This document shows, one piece after another, positions 30,982 through 40,643 of a DNA stretch of 64,000 nucleotides. Position numbers and translations under genes: made by a program. Position 1 is the stretch's first letter. Every line of letters starts with the position of its first letter. The notes under the pieces are model-generated. The model saw nothing but the letters and a program-made list of their open reading frames with translations. It searched no databases and was not told the DNA's origin. The DNA lies in contig NZ_JACWCT010000072.1 in NCBI RefSeq assembly GCF_016613415.1, positions 25,679 to 89,678 on the forward strand, in the 5' to 3' direction. This DNA is from Methylobacterium ajmalii (GTDB lineage: Bacteria > Pseudomonadota > Alphaproteobacteria > Rhizobiales > Beijerinckiaceae).

Positions 30982-31344
30982 CTACCGCCGCACGTCCATC
31001 TTGCGCAGGCCCCAGACGGTCAGCAACACGGCCGCGAGCACGAAGGGCGCCGCCCCGATCACCGCGGCGATGGCCTCCGAGCCGATCAGCGCGCCGAGGC
31101 CCTTCACCAGGGCCATCAGCAGCAGGAACCCGCTGACGCAGGCGAGCAGCACGATGAGGCCGCCCCACAGCGTCCAGGTCGAGACGACCCGGGCGATCCG
31201 GTCGACCTCGCTCGAGAACAGCGTGATTTCCTTGACGGCGAGGTTGCTGGCGAGGCGTACCGCCTCGGCGACCAACCTGATCGTGCTCACCTGCCGGTCG
31301 GACCGCACCGCTCCACGCTCCCGCTCGCCCCGCGTCCCGAACAT
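30982..31344 (-). CDS. Holin-superfamily-like small membrane protein
   Basis: 120 residues. A helical N-terminal part (RLVAEAVRLASNLAVKEITLFSSEVDRIARVV) is followed by two membrane helices (LWGGLIVLLACVSGFLLLMALV and IAAVIGAAPFVLAAVLLTVWGL). This is the plan of the Phage_holin_3_6/YqjE-type family, common on chromosomes and not evidence of a prophage. Function unknown. The ribosome site is weak, so ATG 31344 is provisional. Confidence 0.7.
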   Translation of the reverse strand: MFGTRGERERGAVRSDRQVSTIRLVAEAVRLASNLAVKEITLFSSEVDRIARVVSTWTLWGGLIVLLACVSGFLLLMALVKGLGALIGSEAIAAVIGAAPFVLAAVLLTVWGLRKMDVRR

Positions 31345-31393
31345 CGCGGCGCGAGCGAGAACGCCCGAGCTTGACCGTCGTTCCCGGTCTCCG

Positions 31394-31873
31394 TCAGGCC
31401 GGCTTGAGCGGGCAGCTCTGGCGCGCGAGCAGCCGCCAGGTGCTGTCCTCCTTGAGCCAGACCTGCAGCACCGCGATGTAGGAGCGCCCGGTCTCGCCGT
31501 TCGGCAGGATGTCGGCGCCGTCCCAGACGTGGCGGACCATGGCGGTGTCGCCGACGACCTGGAACCACTGCTCCGAGAAGGTCAGCGACTTGTAGTTGGT
31601 CTTGCCGGCGAGGCTGGCGACGAACTGCGCCTGGGTCTCGATCTTGCGCCCGCTCGAATGGCCGTAGCTCAGCTGCGGGTGGGTCAGCGCGTCGAGGGCC
31701 TTGGCGTCGCCCTCGACGATCGCGGCCCGCAGGGCCTCGAGCCGGCGGCCCACCGCCTCGCTCTCGTCCGCGGCCCGCGCCGGGCTCGCGCCGGTCGCGA
31801 GCATCGGCGCCGCCACACCCGCGGCGAGGCCCGCCAGCAGGCCCCGCCGCGAGCCCATCGTCGTCCGTTCCAT
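31394..31873 (-). CDS. Exported SnoaL/DUF4440-like protein, probable Tat signal
   Basis: 159 residues from ATG 31873 (GGGAGG 6 bases upstream). SRRGLLAGLAAGVAAPMLATG is a twin-arginine type signal ending near ARA-ADES. The mature part is a single NTF2-like domain (AVGRRLEALRAAIVEGDAKALDALTHPQLSYGHSSG, VWDGADILPNGETG, VLQVWLKEDSTWRLLARQ). No catalytic function can be assigned. It is a stand-alone relative of the NTF2 fold fused to the monooxygenase near 12 kb. Confidence 0.8.
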   Translation of the reverse strand: MERTTMGSRRGLLAGLAAGVAAPMLATGASPARAADESEAVGRRLEALRAAIVEGDAKALDALTHPQLSYGHSSGRKIETQAQFVASLAGKTNYKSLTFSEQWFQVVGDTAMVRHVWDGADILPNGETGRSYIAVLQVWLKEDSTWRLLARQSCPLKPA

Positions 31874-32010
31874 GATCGTCCTCCCGCTCGTCAGGTCGCC
31901 GGGCGGCCTGAAGCCGCCGGCGCCGCGCCGTCTCGCGCCGTTCGAGCTTAGCGCCGGAGGCGGGCGCTGACCATCGCGCCGGCGGACGGCAGGGGGAGGG
32001 CTGGCCGCGC

Positions 32011-32286
32011 TCAGCGGCCGGACGGAGGCGCGCCCGCGCCGGTGGCCGTACCGGCGGCATCGAGCTCGCTCTGGCAGGGCGCGCTGATGCGGTCGTAGTT
32101 GCGACGCAGGCAGCGCTCGATGCGCCGCGTGTCGGGCACGTCCCGCGAGCACAGCGTCATGGCGTCCGTCATGCAGGCCAGGCGCTGCCGCTCGGTGCCC
32201 TGGGCATTCGCCAGGGCGGGCATCAGGATCGCAACGGCCCCAACCGCCGCCGCCAGGCGGGCGGCACGGGTCAACGGCATCCACAT
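32011..32286 (-). CDS. Small exported four-cysteine protein
   Basis: 91 residues with a signal peptide (PLTRAARLAAAVGAVAILMPALANAQG) and a short mature part carrying four cysteines (LACMTDAMTLC, ERCLRRNYDRISAPC), compatible with two disulfides in the periplasm. A helical pattern similar to small cysteine-rich periplasmic proteins of Rhizobiales. The start at 32286 has GGAGA upstream. Function unknown. Confidence 0.7.
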   Translation of the reverse strand: MWMPLTRAARLAAAVGAVAILMPALANAQGTERQRLACMTDAMTLCSRDVPDTRRIERCLRRNYDRISAPCQSELDAAGTATGAGAPPSGR

Positions 32287-32382
32287 TCGACGTCTCCGGG
32301 TCTTTCCGAGGCGTCAACACCGAGCCCGGCCTTCCGGTTCGCGGCACAGCTGGATTGCGTTGCCGGAAGGGCCGGGGGGCGA

Positions 32383-33819
32383 TCACGCGTGGATCACCCG
32401 CCCATAGGCGTCGAGCACGCTCTCGTGCATCATCTCCGAGAGCGTCGGGTGCGGGAAGACCGTGTGCATCAGCTCTTCCTCGGTGGTCTCGAGATTCATC
32501 GCGACGACGTAGCCCTGGATCAGCTCGGTCACCTCGGCCCCGACCATGTGGGCGCCGAGCAGCTGGCCGGTCTTGCGGTCGAAGATCGTCTTCACCAGAC
32601 CGTCGGGCTCGCCGAGCGCGATCGCCTTGCCGTTGCCCGCGAAGGGGAAGCGGCCGACCCGCACGTCGAAGCCCTGCTCCTTGGCCTTCGCCTCGGTCAG
32701 GCCGACGGACGCGATCTGCGGCTGGCAATAGGTGCAGCCCGGAATCTTCCCCTTGTCCATCGGGTGGGTGTGCAGGCCCTTGATGGTCTCGACGCAGGTC
32801 ACGCCCTCGTGCTCGGCCTTGTGGGCGAGCATCGGCGGACCGGCGACGTCGCCGATGGCGTAGATCCCCGGCACATTCGTGCGCCCGAGCCCGTCGGTGG
32901 CGACGATGCCGCGCTCGATGGCGACCCCCAGCTTCTCCAGGCCGAGGCTCTCGATGTTGCCGACGACGCCGACCGCCGAGATCAGGATCTCGGCCTTGAT
33001 CTCCTGCGTCTTGCCGCCCTCGGTCTCGACCGTGGCGGTGACCGCATCGCCCTTCGCGACCTTGGTCACCTTGGCGCCGGTGAGGATCTTGATGCCCTGC
33101 TTCTCGAAGCGCTTGCGGGCATGCGCCGCGATCTCGTGGTCCTCCACCGGCAGGATCTGCGGCAGCAATTCCACCACCGTCACCTCCGCGCCCATGGTGC
33201 GGTAGAACGAGGCGAACTCGATGCCGATCGCGCCCGAGCCCATCACCAGCAGGCTCTTGGGCATCCTCTCCGGGACCATGGCCTCGTAATAGGTCCAGAT
33301 CTGGCGTCTGTCCGGCTCGATGCCCGGAATCGCCCGCGGCCGGGCGCCGGTCGCCACCACGATGTGCTTGGCCTGGTAGGTGCCCGCCGCCTTGGCGCCC
33401 TTCGGGGCCTCGGCGCGCGTGGTCTCCTTGACCACGACCCGGCCGGGCTCGTTGCCCTTCGGCGCGACCTCGATCGCGGCCTCGCCCCAGATCACGTCGA
33501 CCTTGTTCTTCTTCAACAGCATGCCGACGCCGCCGTTGAGCCGAGCCGACACGCCGCGCGAGCGCTTGACGATGGCGGAGACGTCGAAGCCGACGTTGTC
33601 CGCCGTCAGGCCGTAATCCTTGGCGTGCTGCATGTAGTGGTAGATCTCGGCCGAGCGCAGCAGCGCCTTGGTGGGGATGCAGCCCCAGTTGAGGCAGATG
33701 CCGCCTAAGTGCTCGCGGTCGACCACCGCCGTCTTGAAGCCGAGCTGGGCCGCCCGGATCGCCGCGACGTAGCCGCCGGGACCGGCGCCGATGATGAGGA
33801 CGTCGTAGGTGTCGGACAT
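32383..33819 (-). CDS. lpdA: Dihydrolipoyl dehydrogenase (E3)
   Basis: 478 residues; FAD enzyme that reoxidises dihydrolipoyl groups of the pyruvate dehydrogenase complex using NAD. FAD motif IIGAGPGGYVAAIRAAQLG, redox-active Cys42/Cys47 in GGICLNWGCIPTKALL, NAD motif VMGSGAIGIEFASFY, second FAD motif GIYAIGDVAG, and C-terminal active-site His-Glu in HPTLSEMMHE. It ends the pdh cluster, with DUF559 immediately upstream (adjacent stop and start). Confidence 0.95.
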   Translation of the reverse strand: MSDTYDVLIIGAGPGGYVAAIRAAQLGFKTAVVDREHLGGICLNWGCIPTKALLRSAEIYHYMQHAKDYGLTADNVGFDVSAIVKRSRGVSARLNGGVGMLLKKNKVDVIWGEAAIEVAPKGNEPGRVVVKETTRAEAPKGAKAAGTYQAKHIVVATGARPRAIPGIEPDRRQIWTYYEAMVPERMPKSLLVMGSGAIGIEFASFYRTMGAEVTVVELLPQILPVEDHEIAAHARKRFEKQGIKILTGAKVTKVAKGDAVTATVETEGGKTQEIKAEILISAVGVVGNIESLGLEKLGVAIERGIVATDGLGRTNVPGIYAIGDVAGPPMLAHKAEHEGVTCVETIKGLHTHPMDKGKIPGCTYCQPQIASVGLTEAKAKEQGFDVRVGRFPFAGNGKAIALGEPDGLVKTIFDRKTGQLLGAHMVGAEVTELIQGYVVAMNLETTEEELMHTVFPHPTLSEMMHESVLDAYGRVIHA

Positions 33820-34215
33820 TCAGGTCTCCGGGGAGGGCGGGGCGGCCAGGGCGGCAATGATCGTGTCGAGCGTGTCGTCGATCGCGAAAATGACATCCGC
33901 GTTTGAGAAGCGCAGGACCCGGAAGCCGCGCGCTTCGAGGGCGGCCGTGCGTGCGGCGTCGTAGGCTTGGTGGTCGTCAAAACCGTGCTGGCCGCCATCG
34001 ACCTCGACGATCAGCCGGGCTCCGAGGCAGCAGAAATCGGCGACGTAGGAGCCTATGGCGACCTGCCTACGGAAATGGGACCCTTCGACCGGCAGCCGGT
34101 GGCGCAGGTGCCACCACAGCCGCTTTTCCGCAGGCGTGAGAGCGTGCCGCATAACCTTGGCATTCGCTTTTGCGCGCGGTGATGCCGACTGATCGGGCGA
34201 TCCGTTCCAGGGCAT
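33820..34215 (-). CDS. DUF559 (Vsr/REase-fold) endonuclease-like protein
   Basis: 131 residues from ATG 34215 with GGAAGAG upstream (TTG 34221 is possible). The DUF559 core shows RHALTPAEKRLWWHLRHRLPVEGSHFRRQVAIGSYVADFCCLGARLIVEVDGGQH and ALEARGFRVLRFSNADV: the D...ExD-x-Q pattern of the PD-(D/E)XK fold. Biological role unknown. It is inserted between pdhC and lpdA with its stop touching the lpdA start, so it is part of the transcription unit. Confidence 0.85.
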   Translation of the reverse strand: MPWNGSPDQSASPRAKANAKVMRHALTPAEKRLWWHLRHRLPVEGSHFRRQVAIGSYVADFCCLGARLIVEVDGGQHGFDDHQAYDAARTAALEARGFRVLRFSNADVIFAIDDTLDTIIAALAAPPSPET

Positions 34216-34285
34216 CCACAATCTCTTCCGCCGATCGGCACGAAAGTAGAGCGCTTCCCCTCCCCCTTGTGGGGAGGGGAAAGTG

Positions 34286-35764
34286 CTAGACCAGCATGCC
34301 CATCGGGCTCTCGATCAGGCCCTTGAAGGCGGCGAGCAACTCGGCGCCCAACGCCCCGTCGACCACCCGGTGGTCGCAGGAGAGCGTCACCGTCATCGCC
34401 TGGACCACCGCGGGGGCGCCGTTCTTCGCCACCACCCGGGCCTCGCCGGCGCCGACCGCCAGGATGGTGCCGTGCGGCGGGTTGATGACCGCGCCGAACG
34501 ACTTGATGCCGAACATGCCGAGGTTCGACACCGCCGTGGTGCCGCCCTGGTACTCCTCGGGCTTGAGCTTCTTGGTGCGGGCGCGGGCGGCGAGATCCTT
34601 CATCTCGGCCGAGATGGTCGAGAGCGTCTTCTGCTCCGCCTTGCGGATCACCGGCGTGAACAGCCCGCCGTCGATCGCCACCGCGACGCCGACATCGGAG
34701 TGGCGGAAGCGTAAGGTACGGTCCTCGGCCCAGACGGAATTCGCCGCCGGCACCCGCTGCAGCGCCAGCGCCAGCGCCTTGATGACGAAGTCGTTGACCG
34801 AAAGCTTGAAGGCCGGCTTGCCGTCCTTGTCCTTCGTCGCCCCGGCGTTGACCTGCTCGCGCAGGGAGAGCAGCGCGTCGAGCTCGACGTCGAGGGAGAG
34901 GTAGAAGTGCGGGACGGTCTGCTTCGACTCGACCAGGCGCTTGGCGATGGTCTTGCGCATGCCGTCGAGGGGCACCTCCTCGTAGGAGCCCGGCTCGAAC
35001 ATCCCCATCACCTGCTTGGCCGTGAGGCCGGACGGTGCGGCCGCCGCAGGAGCGGGCTTCGCCGCGGGGGTCTCCTTGGCGGCCGGGGCCTCCCGATTCT
35101 CGGGCTTGGGCGCCGAGGTCGATGCGGCCTTCGACGCAGCATCCTTCGACGCAGTCTTGGCGGTCCCGCCTTCGAGGGCGGCGCGCACATCGCGCTCGAT
35201 GATCCGGCCGTGCGGGCCCGAGCCCTGCACGGCGCCGAGGTCGACGCCTTCCTGCTTGGCGATGCGGCGGGCGAGCGGCGAGGCGAACCGGCGGCCGCCC
35301 TCAGGCTGCCCGGCAGGAGCGCCGTCCGCGGTCTTGCCGCCCGCCGGGCGCGCGCCTTCCGGGGCCGTGTCGACCCGCTCGTACGACATCGTGCCGCCGC
35401 CGGGCGTCTCGTTGCCGGCGGGCGCCTGGGTCTTCGCCGCGTCGGGCTTATCCGCCTTGGCGGGCGCATCCGCCGTCTTCTCCGGCTGGGCGCCGCCGGC
35501 CGTCACGCTGCCGGGATCCTCGCCCTCCTCGGCGATGAGCGCGATCAGCTCGTTGACCGGCACGTCGGCGGTGCCCTCCGGCACCACGATCTTGGCGAGC
35601 ACGCCCTCGTCGACCGCCTCGACCTCCATGGTCGCCTTGTCGGTCTCGATCTCGGCGAGCACGTCGCCGGACTTGATCGCGTCGCCCTCCTTCTTGAGCC
35701 ACTTGGCGAGGTTGCCCTTCTCCATGGTCGGCGAGAGGGCGGGCATCAGGACGTTGATCGGCAT
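34286..35764 (-). CDS. pdhC: Pyruvate dehydrogenase complex E2, dihydrolipoamide acetyltransferase
   Basis: 492 residues. One N-terminal lipoyl domain (lipoyl Lys43 in [11 protein letters not shown]), Ala/Pro-rich linker, peripheral subunit-binding domain (about 165-200, RFASPLARRIAKQEGVDLGAVQGSGPHGRIIERDV), a second Ala/Pro/Lys linker, and the catalytic acetyltransferase domain ending with the HxxxDG motif DHRVVDGALGAELL. Transfers acetyl groups to CoA in the core of the complex. The gene follows Uma2 by 4 bp. Confidence 0.95.
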   Translation of the reverse strand: MPINVLMPALSPTMEKGNLAKWLKKEGDAIKSGDVLAEIETDKATMEVEAVDEGVLAKIVVPEGTADVPVNELIALIAEEGEDPGSVTAGGAQPEKTADAPAKADKPDAAKTQAPAGNETPGGGTMSYERVDTAPEGARPAGGKTADGAPAGQPEGGRRFASPLARRIAKQEGVDLGAVQGSGPHGRIIERDVRAALEGGTAKTASKDAASKAASTSAPKPENREAPAAKETPAAKPAPAAAAPSGLTAKQVMGMFEPGSYEEVPLDGMRKTIAKRLVESKQTVPHFYLSLDVELDALLSLREQVNAGATKDKDGKPAFKLSVNDFVIKALALALQRVPAANSVWAEDRTLRFRHSDVGVAVAIDGGLFTPVIRKAEQKTLSTISAEMKDLAARARTKKLKPEEYQGGTTAVSNLGMFGIKSFGAVINPPHGTILAVGAGEARVVAKNGAPAVVQAMTVTLSCDHRVVDGALGAELLAAFKGLIESPMGMLV

Positions 35765-35768
35765 GGAT

Positions 35769-36362
35769 TCAGGTCTCGGCGGGAGGAGGGGCGGCCGGAT
35801 CGTCGAAGGGGAACAAGTCGTCGAGGGGGAAGGAGACGGCGTCGAACGGCGGCAGGGTCACTGTCTCGCCACGCGCGACGGTGCCAAGCAACAGCCAGTG
35901 GCCGCCGGTGAGGGCGAAGCCTTCGAGCACGCCGTCCGTGGGATCGAGCAGCCAGAGATGACCGACACCGGCCTCGGCGTAGATCCGCCGCTTCGGCCCG
36001 CGATCGAGGCGAGCGGTAGAGGGGGACAGGATCTCGCAGACCCAATCCGGGGGAATGTCGGTATAGGCGGTCTCGGGTTCGGCCGGCAGCCGTTCGCGGC
36101 GCCAGCCGGCGATGTCGGGCACGACCACGTGACGACCGAGATGCACCTCCGGCTCGATCACGAAGATCCAGCCACCCGGCCCGCCGCGCCCGCGCCGAAA
36201 CGGCAAGGTCAGCTCGGCATAGAGTTCTCCGGCGGCCGTGCCATGACGCATCCGCGGTCGCGGGTGCGTCTCCAGCACCCCATCGACGATCTCGGCCACG
36301 AGATGGTCCGGCACCGCCTCGAGATCGGCATAGGTGGCCCAACGCGGCGCGGCCTCGGCCAT
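35769..36362 (-). CDS. Uma2-family (DUF820) restriction-endonuclease-fold protein
   Basis: 197 residues with the Uma2 pattern: YADLEAVPDHLVAEIVDGVLETHPRPRMRHG, VIEPEVHLGRHVVVPDIAGWRRERLP, PPDWVCEILSPSTARLDRGPKRRIYAEAGVGHLWLLDP. Conserved E, D and E-x-L/S-P residues match the PD-(D/E)XK superfamily. No biochemical role is established. It sits inside the pdh gene cluster between the DUF5076 gene and pdhC. Confidence 0.88.
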   Translation of the reverse strand: MAEAAPRWATYADLEAVPDHLVAEIVDGVLETHPRPRMRHGTAAGELYAELTLPFRRGRGGPGGWIFVIEPEVHLGRHVVVPDIAGWRRERLPAEPETAYTDIPPDWVCEILSPSTARLDRGPKRRIYAEAGVGHLWLLDPTDGVLEGFALTGGHWLLLGTVARGETVTLPPFDAVSFPLDDLFPFDDPAAPPPAET

Positions 36363-36370
36363 CGGGAGCC

Positions 36371-36655
36371 TCAGTTGAAGCTCTCGGGATCGAGGCTCTC
36401 GGCCTCCATCCCGGCGCGGATGCGCGCGAAGGCCTCCTCCTCGGACATCTCGGTCTCGCGGGCGTAGACCACGGCCGCCTGGCGGGCGAGGTCAATGAAG
36501 AGGCGCCCCCAGGTGGCCGGGTCGTCGAAGGAGCGGCGCAGCGCGATGCTCACCGCTCCGTCGACCACGGCGGCGCGCAAGACCTCGATCCCGCCCTGCT
36601 CCAGGGCGTCGGGCGGGATGTCGAGGGCCTCGAAGCGGGGCTCGTCGTCGGTCAT
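36371..36655 (-). CDS. DUF5076-like small protein
   Basis: 94 residues, acidic, from ATG 36655, 5 bases after the pdhB stop. Sequence RFEALDIPPDALEQGGIEVLRAAVVDGAVSIALRRSFDDPATWGRLFIDLARQAAVVYARE matches my recollection of DUF5076, found with PDH genes in related bacteria. Function unknown; position suggests it serves or rides with the complex. Confidence 0.75.
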   Translation of the reverse strand: MTDDEPRFEALDIPPDALEQGGIEVLRAAVVDGAVSIALRRSFDDPATWGRLFIDLARQAAVVYARETEMSEEEAFARIRAGMEAESLDPESFN

Positions 36656-36660
36656 GCCGC

Positions 36661-38124
36661 TCACCGGTAGCAGACGGCCTTGGCCGCCTCGATCACCTCG
36701 GCGACGTTCGGCAGCGCGAGCTTCTCGAGGTTCGCCGCGTAGGGCATCGGCACGTCCTTGCCGGTGATGCGCAGCACGGGAGCGTCGAGGTAGTCGAAGG
36801 CGTCGACCATCAGGCGGGCGGCGATCTCGGCGCCGACGCCCGATTGCGGGAAGCCTTCTTCCACGGTGATGCAGCGGCCGGTCTTCTTCACCGAGGCGAC
36901 CACCGTCTCCGAATCCATCGGCCGGATGGTGCGCAGGTCGATCACCTCGGCCTCGATGCCCGCCTCGGCGAGTTCGTGCGCGGCCTTCAGCGCGTAGGTC
37001 ATGCCGATGCCGAACGAGACGATCGTCACGTCCTTCCCCTCGCGATGCACCTTGGCCTTGCCGATCGGCACCGTGAAGTCGTCGAGCTGCGGCACCGGGA
37101 AGGACTGGCCGTAGAGAATCTCGTTCTCGAGGAAGACCACCGGGTTCGGGTCGCGGATGGCGCTCTTGAGCAAGCCCTTCGCGTCCGAGGCGGTGTAGGG
37201 CATGACCACCTTCAGGCCCGGCACGTTGGAGTACCAGGCGGCGTAGTCGTGGCTGTGCTGGGCGCCGACCCGGGCCGCCGCGCCGTTGGGGCCGCGGAAC
37301 ACGATCGGGCAGCCGAGCTGGCCGCCGGACATGTACAGGGTCTTGGCCGCCGAGTTGATGATCTGGTCGATCGCCTGCATGGCGAAGTTGAAGGTCATGA
37401 ACTCGACGATGGGCTTCAAGCCCGTGAACGCCGCGCCGACGCCGACGCCGGCAAAGCCATGCTCGGTGATCGGGGTGTCGACGACGCGCTTCGCGCCGAA
37501 TTCCTGCAGCAGGCCTTGCGTGATCTTGTAGGCGCCCTGGTACTCGGCGACTTCCTCGCCCATGACGAAGACGTTCTCGTCCCGGCGCATCTCCTCGGCC
37601 ATCGCGTCGCGCAGGGCCTCGCGGACCGTCTGGGTCACCATCTGGGTGCCCTCGGGGATCTCGGCCATCGCCGGATCCTGGCCGCGGTTGGTGATCACCG
37701 CCGGCGCGGCGGGTTTCTCGACCGGCTTGTCGTCCTCGGTCTTGGCCGCCGGGGCGGGGCGCTCGGCCTGGCCTTCCGCCTGCATGTCGGGGGCGGGGGC
37801 CTTCTGAACCTCGCCCTCGGCCTTGCCGTTCGGCTTGCTGTTCGACTGGCCGCCGCCGGCCTCGACGCCCGCCGGATCCTCGCCCTCCTCGGCCAGCACC
37901 GCGATCGGGGTGTTGACCGCGACGTTGTCGGTGCCGTCGGCGACGAGGATCTTGGCGAGCACGCCCTCGTCGACCGCCTCGACCTCCATGGTCGCCTTGT
38001 CGGTCTCGATCTCGGCCAGGATGTCGCCGGCCTTGACCGGGTCGCCCTCCTTCTTGAGCCACTTCGCCAGCTTGCCCTGCTCCATCGTCGGCGAGAGGGC
38101 AGGCATCAGGATGTCGGTCGCCAT
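36661..38124 (-). CDS. pdhB: Pyruvate dehydrogenase E1 component subunit beta with N-terminal lipoyl domain
   Basis: 487 residues from ATG 38124. An N-terminal lipoyl domain (Lys43 in [15 protein letters not shown]), nearly the same as that of pdhC, is joined by a linker (about 85-145) to the E1-beta transketolase-like domain ([66 protein letters not shown]). E1-beta with its own lipoyl domain is characteristic of Rhizobiales. It forms the E1 heterotetramer with PdhA, decarboxylating pyruvate with ThDP. Confidence 0.95.
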   Translation of the reverse strand: MATDILMPALSPTMEQGKLAKWLKKEGDPVKAGDILAEIETDKATMEVEAVDEGVLAKILVADGTDNVAVNTPIAVLAEEGEDPAGVEAGGGQSNSKPNGKAEGEVQKAPAPDMQAEGQAERPAPAAKTEDDKPVEKPAAPAVITNRGQDPAMAEIPEGTQMVTQTVREALRDAMAEEMRRDENVFVMGEEVAEYQGAYKITQGLLQEFGAKRVVDTPITEHGFAGVGVGAAFTGLKPIVEFMTFNFAMQAIDQIINSAAKTLYMSGGQLGCPIVFRGPNGAAARVGAQHSHDYAAWYSNVPGLKVVMPYTASDAKGLLKSAIRDPNPVVFLENEILYGQSFPVPQLDDFTVPIGKAKVHREGKDVTIVSFGIGMTYALKAAHELAEAGIEAEVIDLRTIRPMDSETVVASVKKTGRCITVEEGFPQSGVGAEIAARLMVDAFDYLDAPVLRITGKDVPMPYAANLEKLALPNVAEVIEAAKAVCYR

Positions 38125-38227
38125 AGGGTGCTCTGTCGATCCGGGAGAGGGGCGCCGGGTCGGGCGCCGGCCGAAGGCGAGGGGAGCCGTCCGCGGGGCG
38201 GACGGCCAGGGCGCGCGGGGAGGGGCG

Positions 38228-39268
38228 CTAGAGCAGGATGTCGGTCCAGAGCTCGGAGGGATCCGGCTCGGGATCGCTGGTGGCGAAGTCCGCCGACTCG
38301 TTGACGATCGCCCGCACCTTGGCGTCGACCGCCTTGATCTCGTCCTCCGGCACCTTGTGGGCGCCGAGCAGGCGCTTGCGGACCTGCTCGATCGGGTCGG
38401 ATTCCTCGCGCATGCGGGCGACCTCGTCCTTGGTCCGGTACTTGGCCGGATCGGACATCGAGTGGCCGCGATAGCGGTAGGTCTGCATCTCGAGGATGTA
38501 GGGGCCCTCGCCGTCGCGGGCATGCGCGATGGCGCGGGTCGCCGCCTCGCGCACGGCGCGCACGTCCATGCCGTCGACCTGCTCGCCCGGGATGCCGAAG
38601 GAGACGCCGCGCTTGGAAAAGTCGGTCTGGGCCGAGGCCCGCGAGACCGAGGTGCCCATGGCGTAGCGGTTGTTCTCGATCACGTAGACCACGGGCAGCT
38701 TCCACAGCTGCGCCATGTTGAAGCTCTCGTAGACCTGGCCCTGGTTGGCCGCGCCGTCGCCCATGTAGGTCAGGCTGACCGCGCCGTCGCCGCGGTACTT
38801 GTTGGCAAAGCCGAGCCCGGTGCCGAGCGACACCTGCGCCCCGACGATGCCGTGGCCGCCATAGAAGTTCTTCTCGCGGGAGAACATGTGCATCGAGCCG
38901 CCCTTGCCGCGGGAATAGCCTCCCTTGCGGCCGGTCAGCTCGGCCATCACGCCCTTCGGCTCCATGCCGCAGGCCAGCATGTGGCCGTGGTCGCGGTAGC
39001 CGGTGATGACCTGGTCGCCGTCCTTCGAGGCCATCTGGACCCCGATCACCACGGCCTCCTGGCCGATGTAGAGGTGGCAGAAGCCGCCGATCAGGCCCAT
39101 GCCGTAGAGCTGGCCGGCCTTCTCCTCGAAGCGGCGGATCAGCAGCATCTCGCGATAGGCGTGAAGATCCTCGTCCCGGCTGAAGGCCGGCACGTTCGAG
39201 GCCGGCGGCAGCGCCGCCATCTCGCGGGCCTCGTCGCTCCCGCGGTGGGCCTCTTTCGCGGCATCCAT
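38228..39268 (-). CDS. pdhA: Pyruvate dehydrogenase E1 component subunit alpha
   Basis: 346 residues from ATG 39268, behind GGGAGG; GTG 39274 is possible but weaker. The ThDP motif is [31 protein letters not shown] (GDG to NN), with [13 protein letters not shown] and the phosphorylation-loop-like [21 protein letters not shown]. It starts the pdhA-pdhB-DUF5076-Uma2-pdhC-DUF559-lpdA run, all on the minus strand. Confidence 0.95.
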   Translation of the reverse strand: MDAAKEAHRGSDEAREMAALPPASNVPAFSRDEDLHAYREMLLIRRFEEKAGQLYGMGLIGGFCHLYIGQEAVVIGVQMASKDGDQVITGYRDHGHMLACGMEPKGVMAELTGRKGGYSRGKGGSMHMFSREKNFYGGHGIVGAQVSLGTGLGFANKYRGDGAVSLTYMGDGAANQGQVYESFNMAQLWKLPVVYVIENNRYAMGTSVSRASAQTDFSKRGVSFGIPGEQVDGMDVRAVREAATRAIAHARDGEGPYILEMQTYRYRGHSMSDPAKYRTKDEVARMREESDPIEQVRKRLLGAHKVPEDEIKAVDAKVRAIVNESADFATSDPEPDPSELWTDILL

Positions 39269-39391
39269 CGGCACCCTCCCGGCTGCTACCTTTATGGGAG
39301 AGCTTTTAGGGCAGGCGGGGGCGCAAATCGAGCGCTTTGGGACCGAAAGCCGCTGGCCTGGGGATGGGTTGGGGACGACGGACGCGGCGCG

Positions 39392-39703
39392 TCAGGGGTT
39401 GATGATGACGACGTCGTTGGGATGGACGCGGCCGAGCACCACCCGGGCGCGCTCCTCCAGAAGGTCGCGGTCGATCTGGTCGCTGCGCAGGAGCGCGACG
39501 CGGCGCTCCCACTCGGTCCGGTCGGCCTTGGTGGCGTCGAGCTCCTGCTGCAGGCCGTAGGCCTGGATCTTCAGGGCCCGCTTGGCCTCGAGGCCGCGGC
39601 TTCCGCTCTCGGCCTCGTGCAGGAAGTAGCCGACCACGAGGATCGACACGGCGTAGAGGCCGAGCGGCAACAGGATGGCACGGGCGCGACGACGGACTAC
39701 CAT
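39392..39703 (-). CDS. ftsB: FtsB/DivIC-family septum formation initiator
   Basis: 103 residues: one N-terminal membrane helix (AILLPLGLYAVSILVVGYFLH) followed by a periplasmic coiled coil (RALKIQAYGLQQELDATKADRTEWERRVALLRSDQIDRDLLEERARVVLG). Typical FtsB/DivIC size and plan; bridges FtsL and FtsQ in the divisome. The location just upstream of pdhA is the usual one in related alphaproteobacteria. Confidence 0.88.
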   Translation of the reverse strand: MVVRRRARAILLPLGLYAVSILVVGYFLHEAESGSRGLEAKRALKIQAYGLQQELDATKADRTEWERRVALLRSDQIDRDLLEERARVVLGRVHPNDVVIINP

Positions 39704-39746
39704 GCCGGGGAGAATGGGGCGGGAGGGTTAAGGAAGGCTCAAGGCG

Positions 39747-40643
39747 TCACGCCGCGCCCCGCCACGCCGCCGGGGTGAACCCGGTCGCCTGCTTGAAGCG
39801 GCGGGTGAAGTGGCTCTGCGAGGCGAAGCCGCAGGCGAGCGCGACCTCGGCGAGGCTCTCCCGGCCCGCCGCCGAAAAATCCTCTCCCGGCAGGCCCTTG
39901 CCCAGCAGGTCCTTGGCCCTGGCGATCCGCCGCTCGGTCACGTAGCGGTGCGGCGGCACGCCGAAGCTCGCCTTGAACATCTTGGCGAAGTGGAAGGGGC
40001 TCAGGCCCGCGGCCTCGGCGAGGTCGTCGAGGGACAGGGCCTCGGCGAGGCGGGCCTCGATGACCTCGGCGGTCCGGCGCCGGATCGCCGGCGAGAGGCC
40101 GCCGGTCACCGGCCGCGCGCCCCGGGCGCCGGCATGGCGCCGCAGCAGGGCGTGGAGCAGGAGGTGGCAGGCGCTCCCGAGCGCCATCCGGTCGGCGCCC
40201 GCCGTCCAGTCGAGGGGCAGCACCGCGCCGCGCATCAGCATCGCGGTGGCGGGGTCCTCCGCGAAGGTCAGCTCGTGCAGCGCGATGGCGCGGGGGTCGA
40301 CGTCGAGGGCGCTCGCCGCCTGGTAGGCCAAGGTCTCGGGCGCGACGTAGAGGTGCAGCATCCGCAGCGGACCGCCGATCAGCCAGCGGCTCTCGTGGCC
40401 GGCCGGCAGCAGGCAGAGCTTGTCCGGCCCGCCGCCCGACACCGCGCCGTCCTCGCGCACCACGCCCTCGCCGCCCTCGAGGTAGAGGCTCAGCGTGTGG
40501 TGGCCCGGCCGGTCGTAGCGGGCGCGGTTGTCGCGGTTGTGCCACTCGGCGAGCGACAGCCCGCGGCCGAGATCGGCGCTGCGCAGGAGCGCCGCGCCGG
40601 TGCGGGAGAGGGCGTCGCGGACGTCGGGATTCGGCGCGGTCAC
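39747..40643 (-). CDS. AraC-family transcriptional regulator
   Basis: 298 residues from GTG 40643; the open frame continues to 40739 without a convincing start. N-terminal cupin-like sensing domain and C-terminal two-HTH AraC domain: LSLDDLAEAAGLSPFHFAKMFKASFGVPPHRYVTERRIARAKDLL and SLAEVALACGFASQSHFTRRFKQATGFTPAAWR. It is divergent from the exporter-like gene at 40819 across 175 bp, so it probably controls that gene. Confidence 0.88.
   Translation of the reverse strand: MTAPNPDVRDALSRTGAALLRSADLGRGLSLAEWHNRDNRARYDRPGHHTLSLYLEGGEGVVREDGAVSGGGPDKLCLLPAGHESRWLIGGPLRMLHLYVAPETLAYQAASALDVDPRAIALHELTFAEDPATAMLMRGAVLPLDWTAGADRMALGSACHLLLHALLRRHAGARGARPVTGGLSPAIRRRTAEVIEARLAEALSLDDLAEAAGLSPFHFAKMFKASFGVPPHRYVTERRIARAKDLLGKGLPGEDFSAAGRESLAEVALACGFASQSHFTRRFKQATGFTPAAWRGAA

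Noticed and set aside
30982..31344. Prophage holin
   Set aside because: No lysis or structural phage genes nearby; the family is common as a chromosomal membrane protein.
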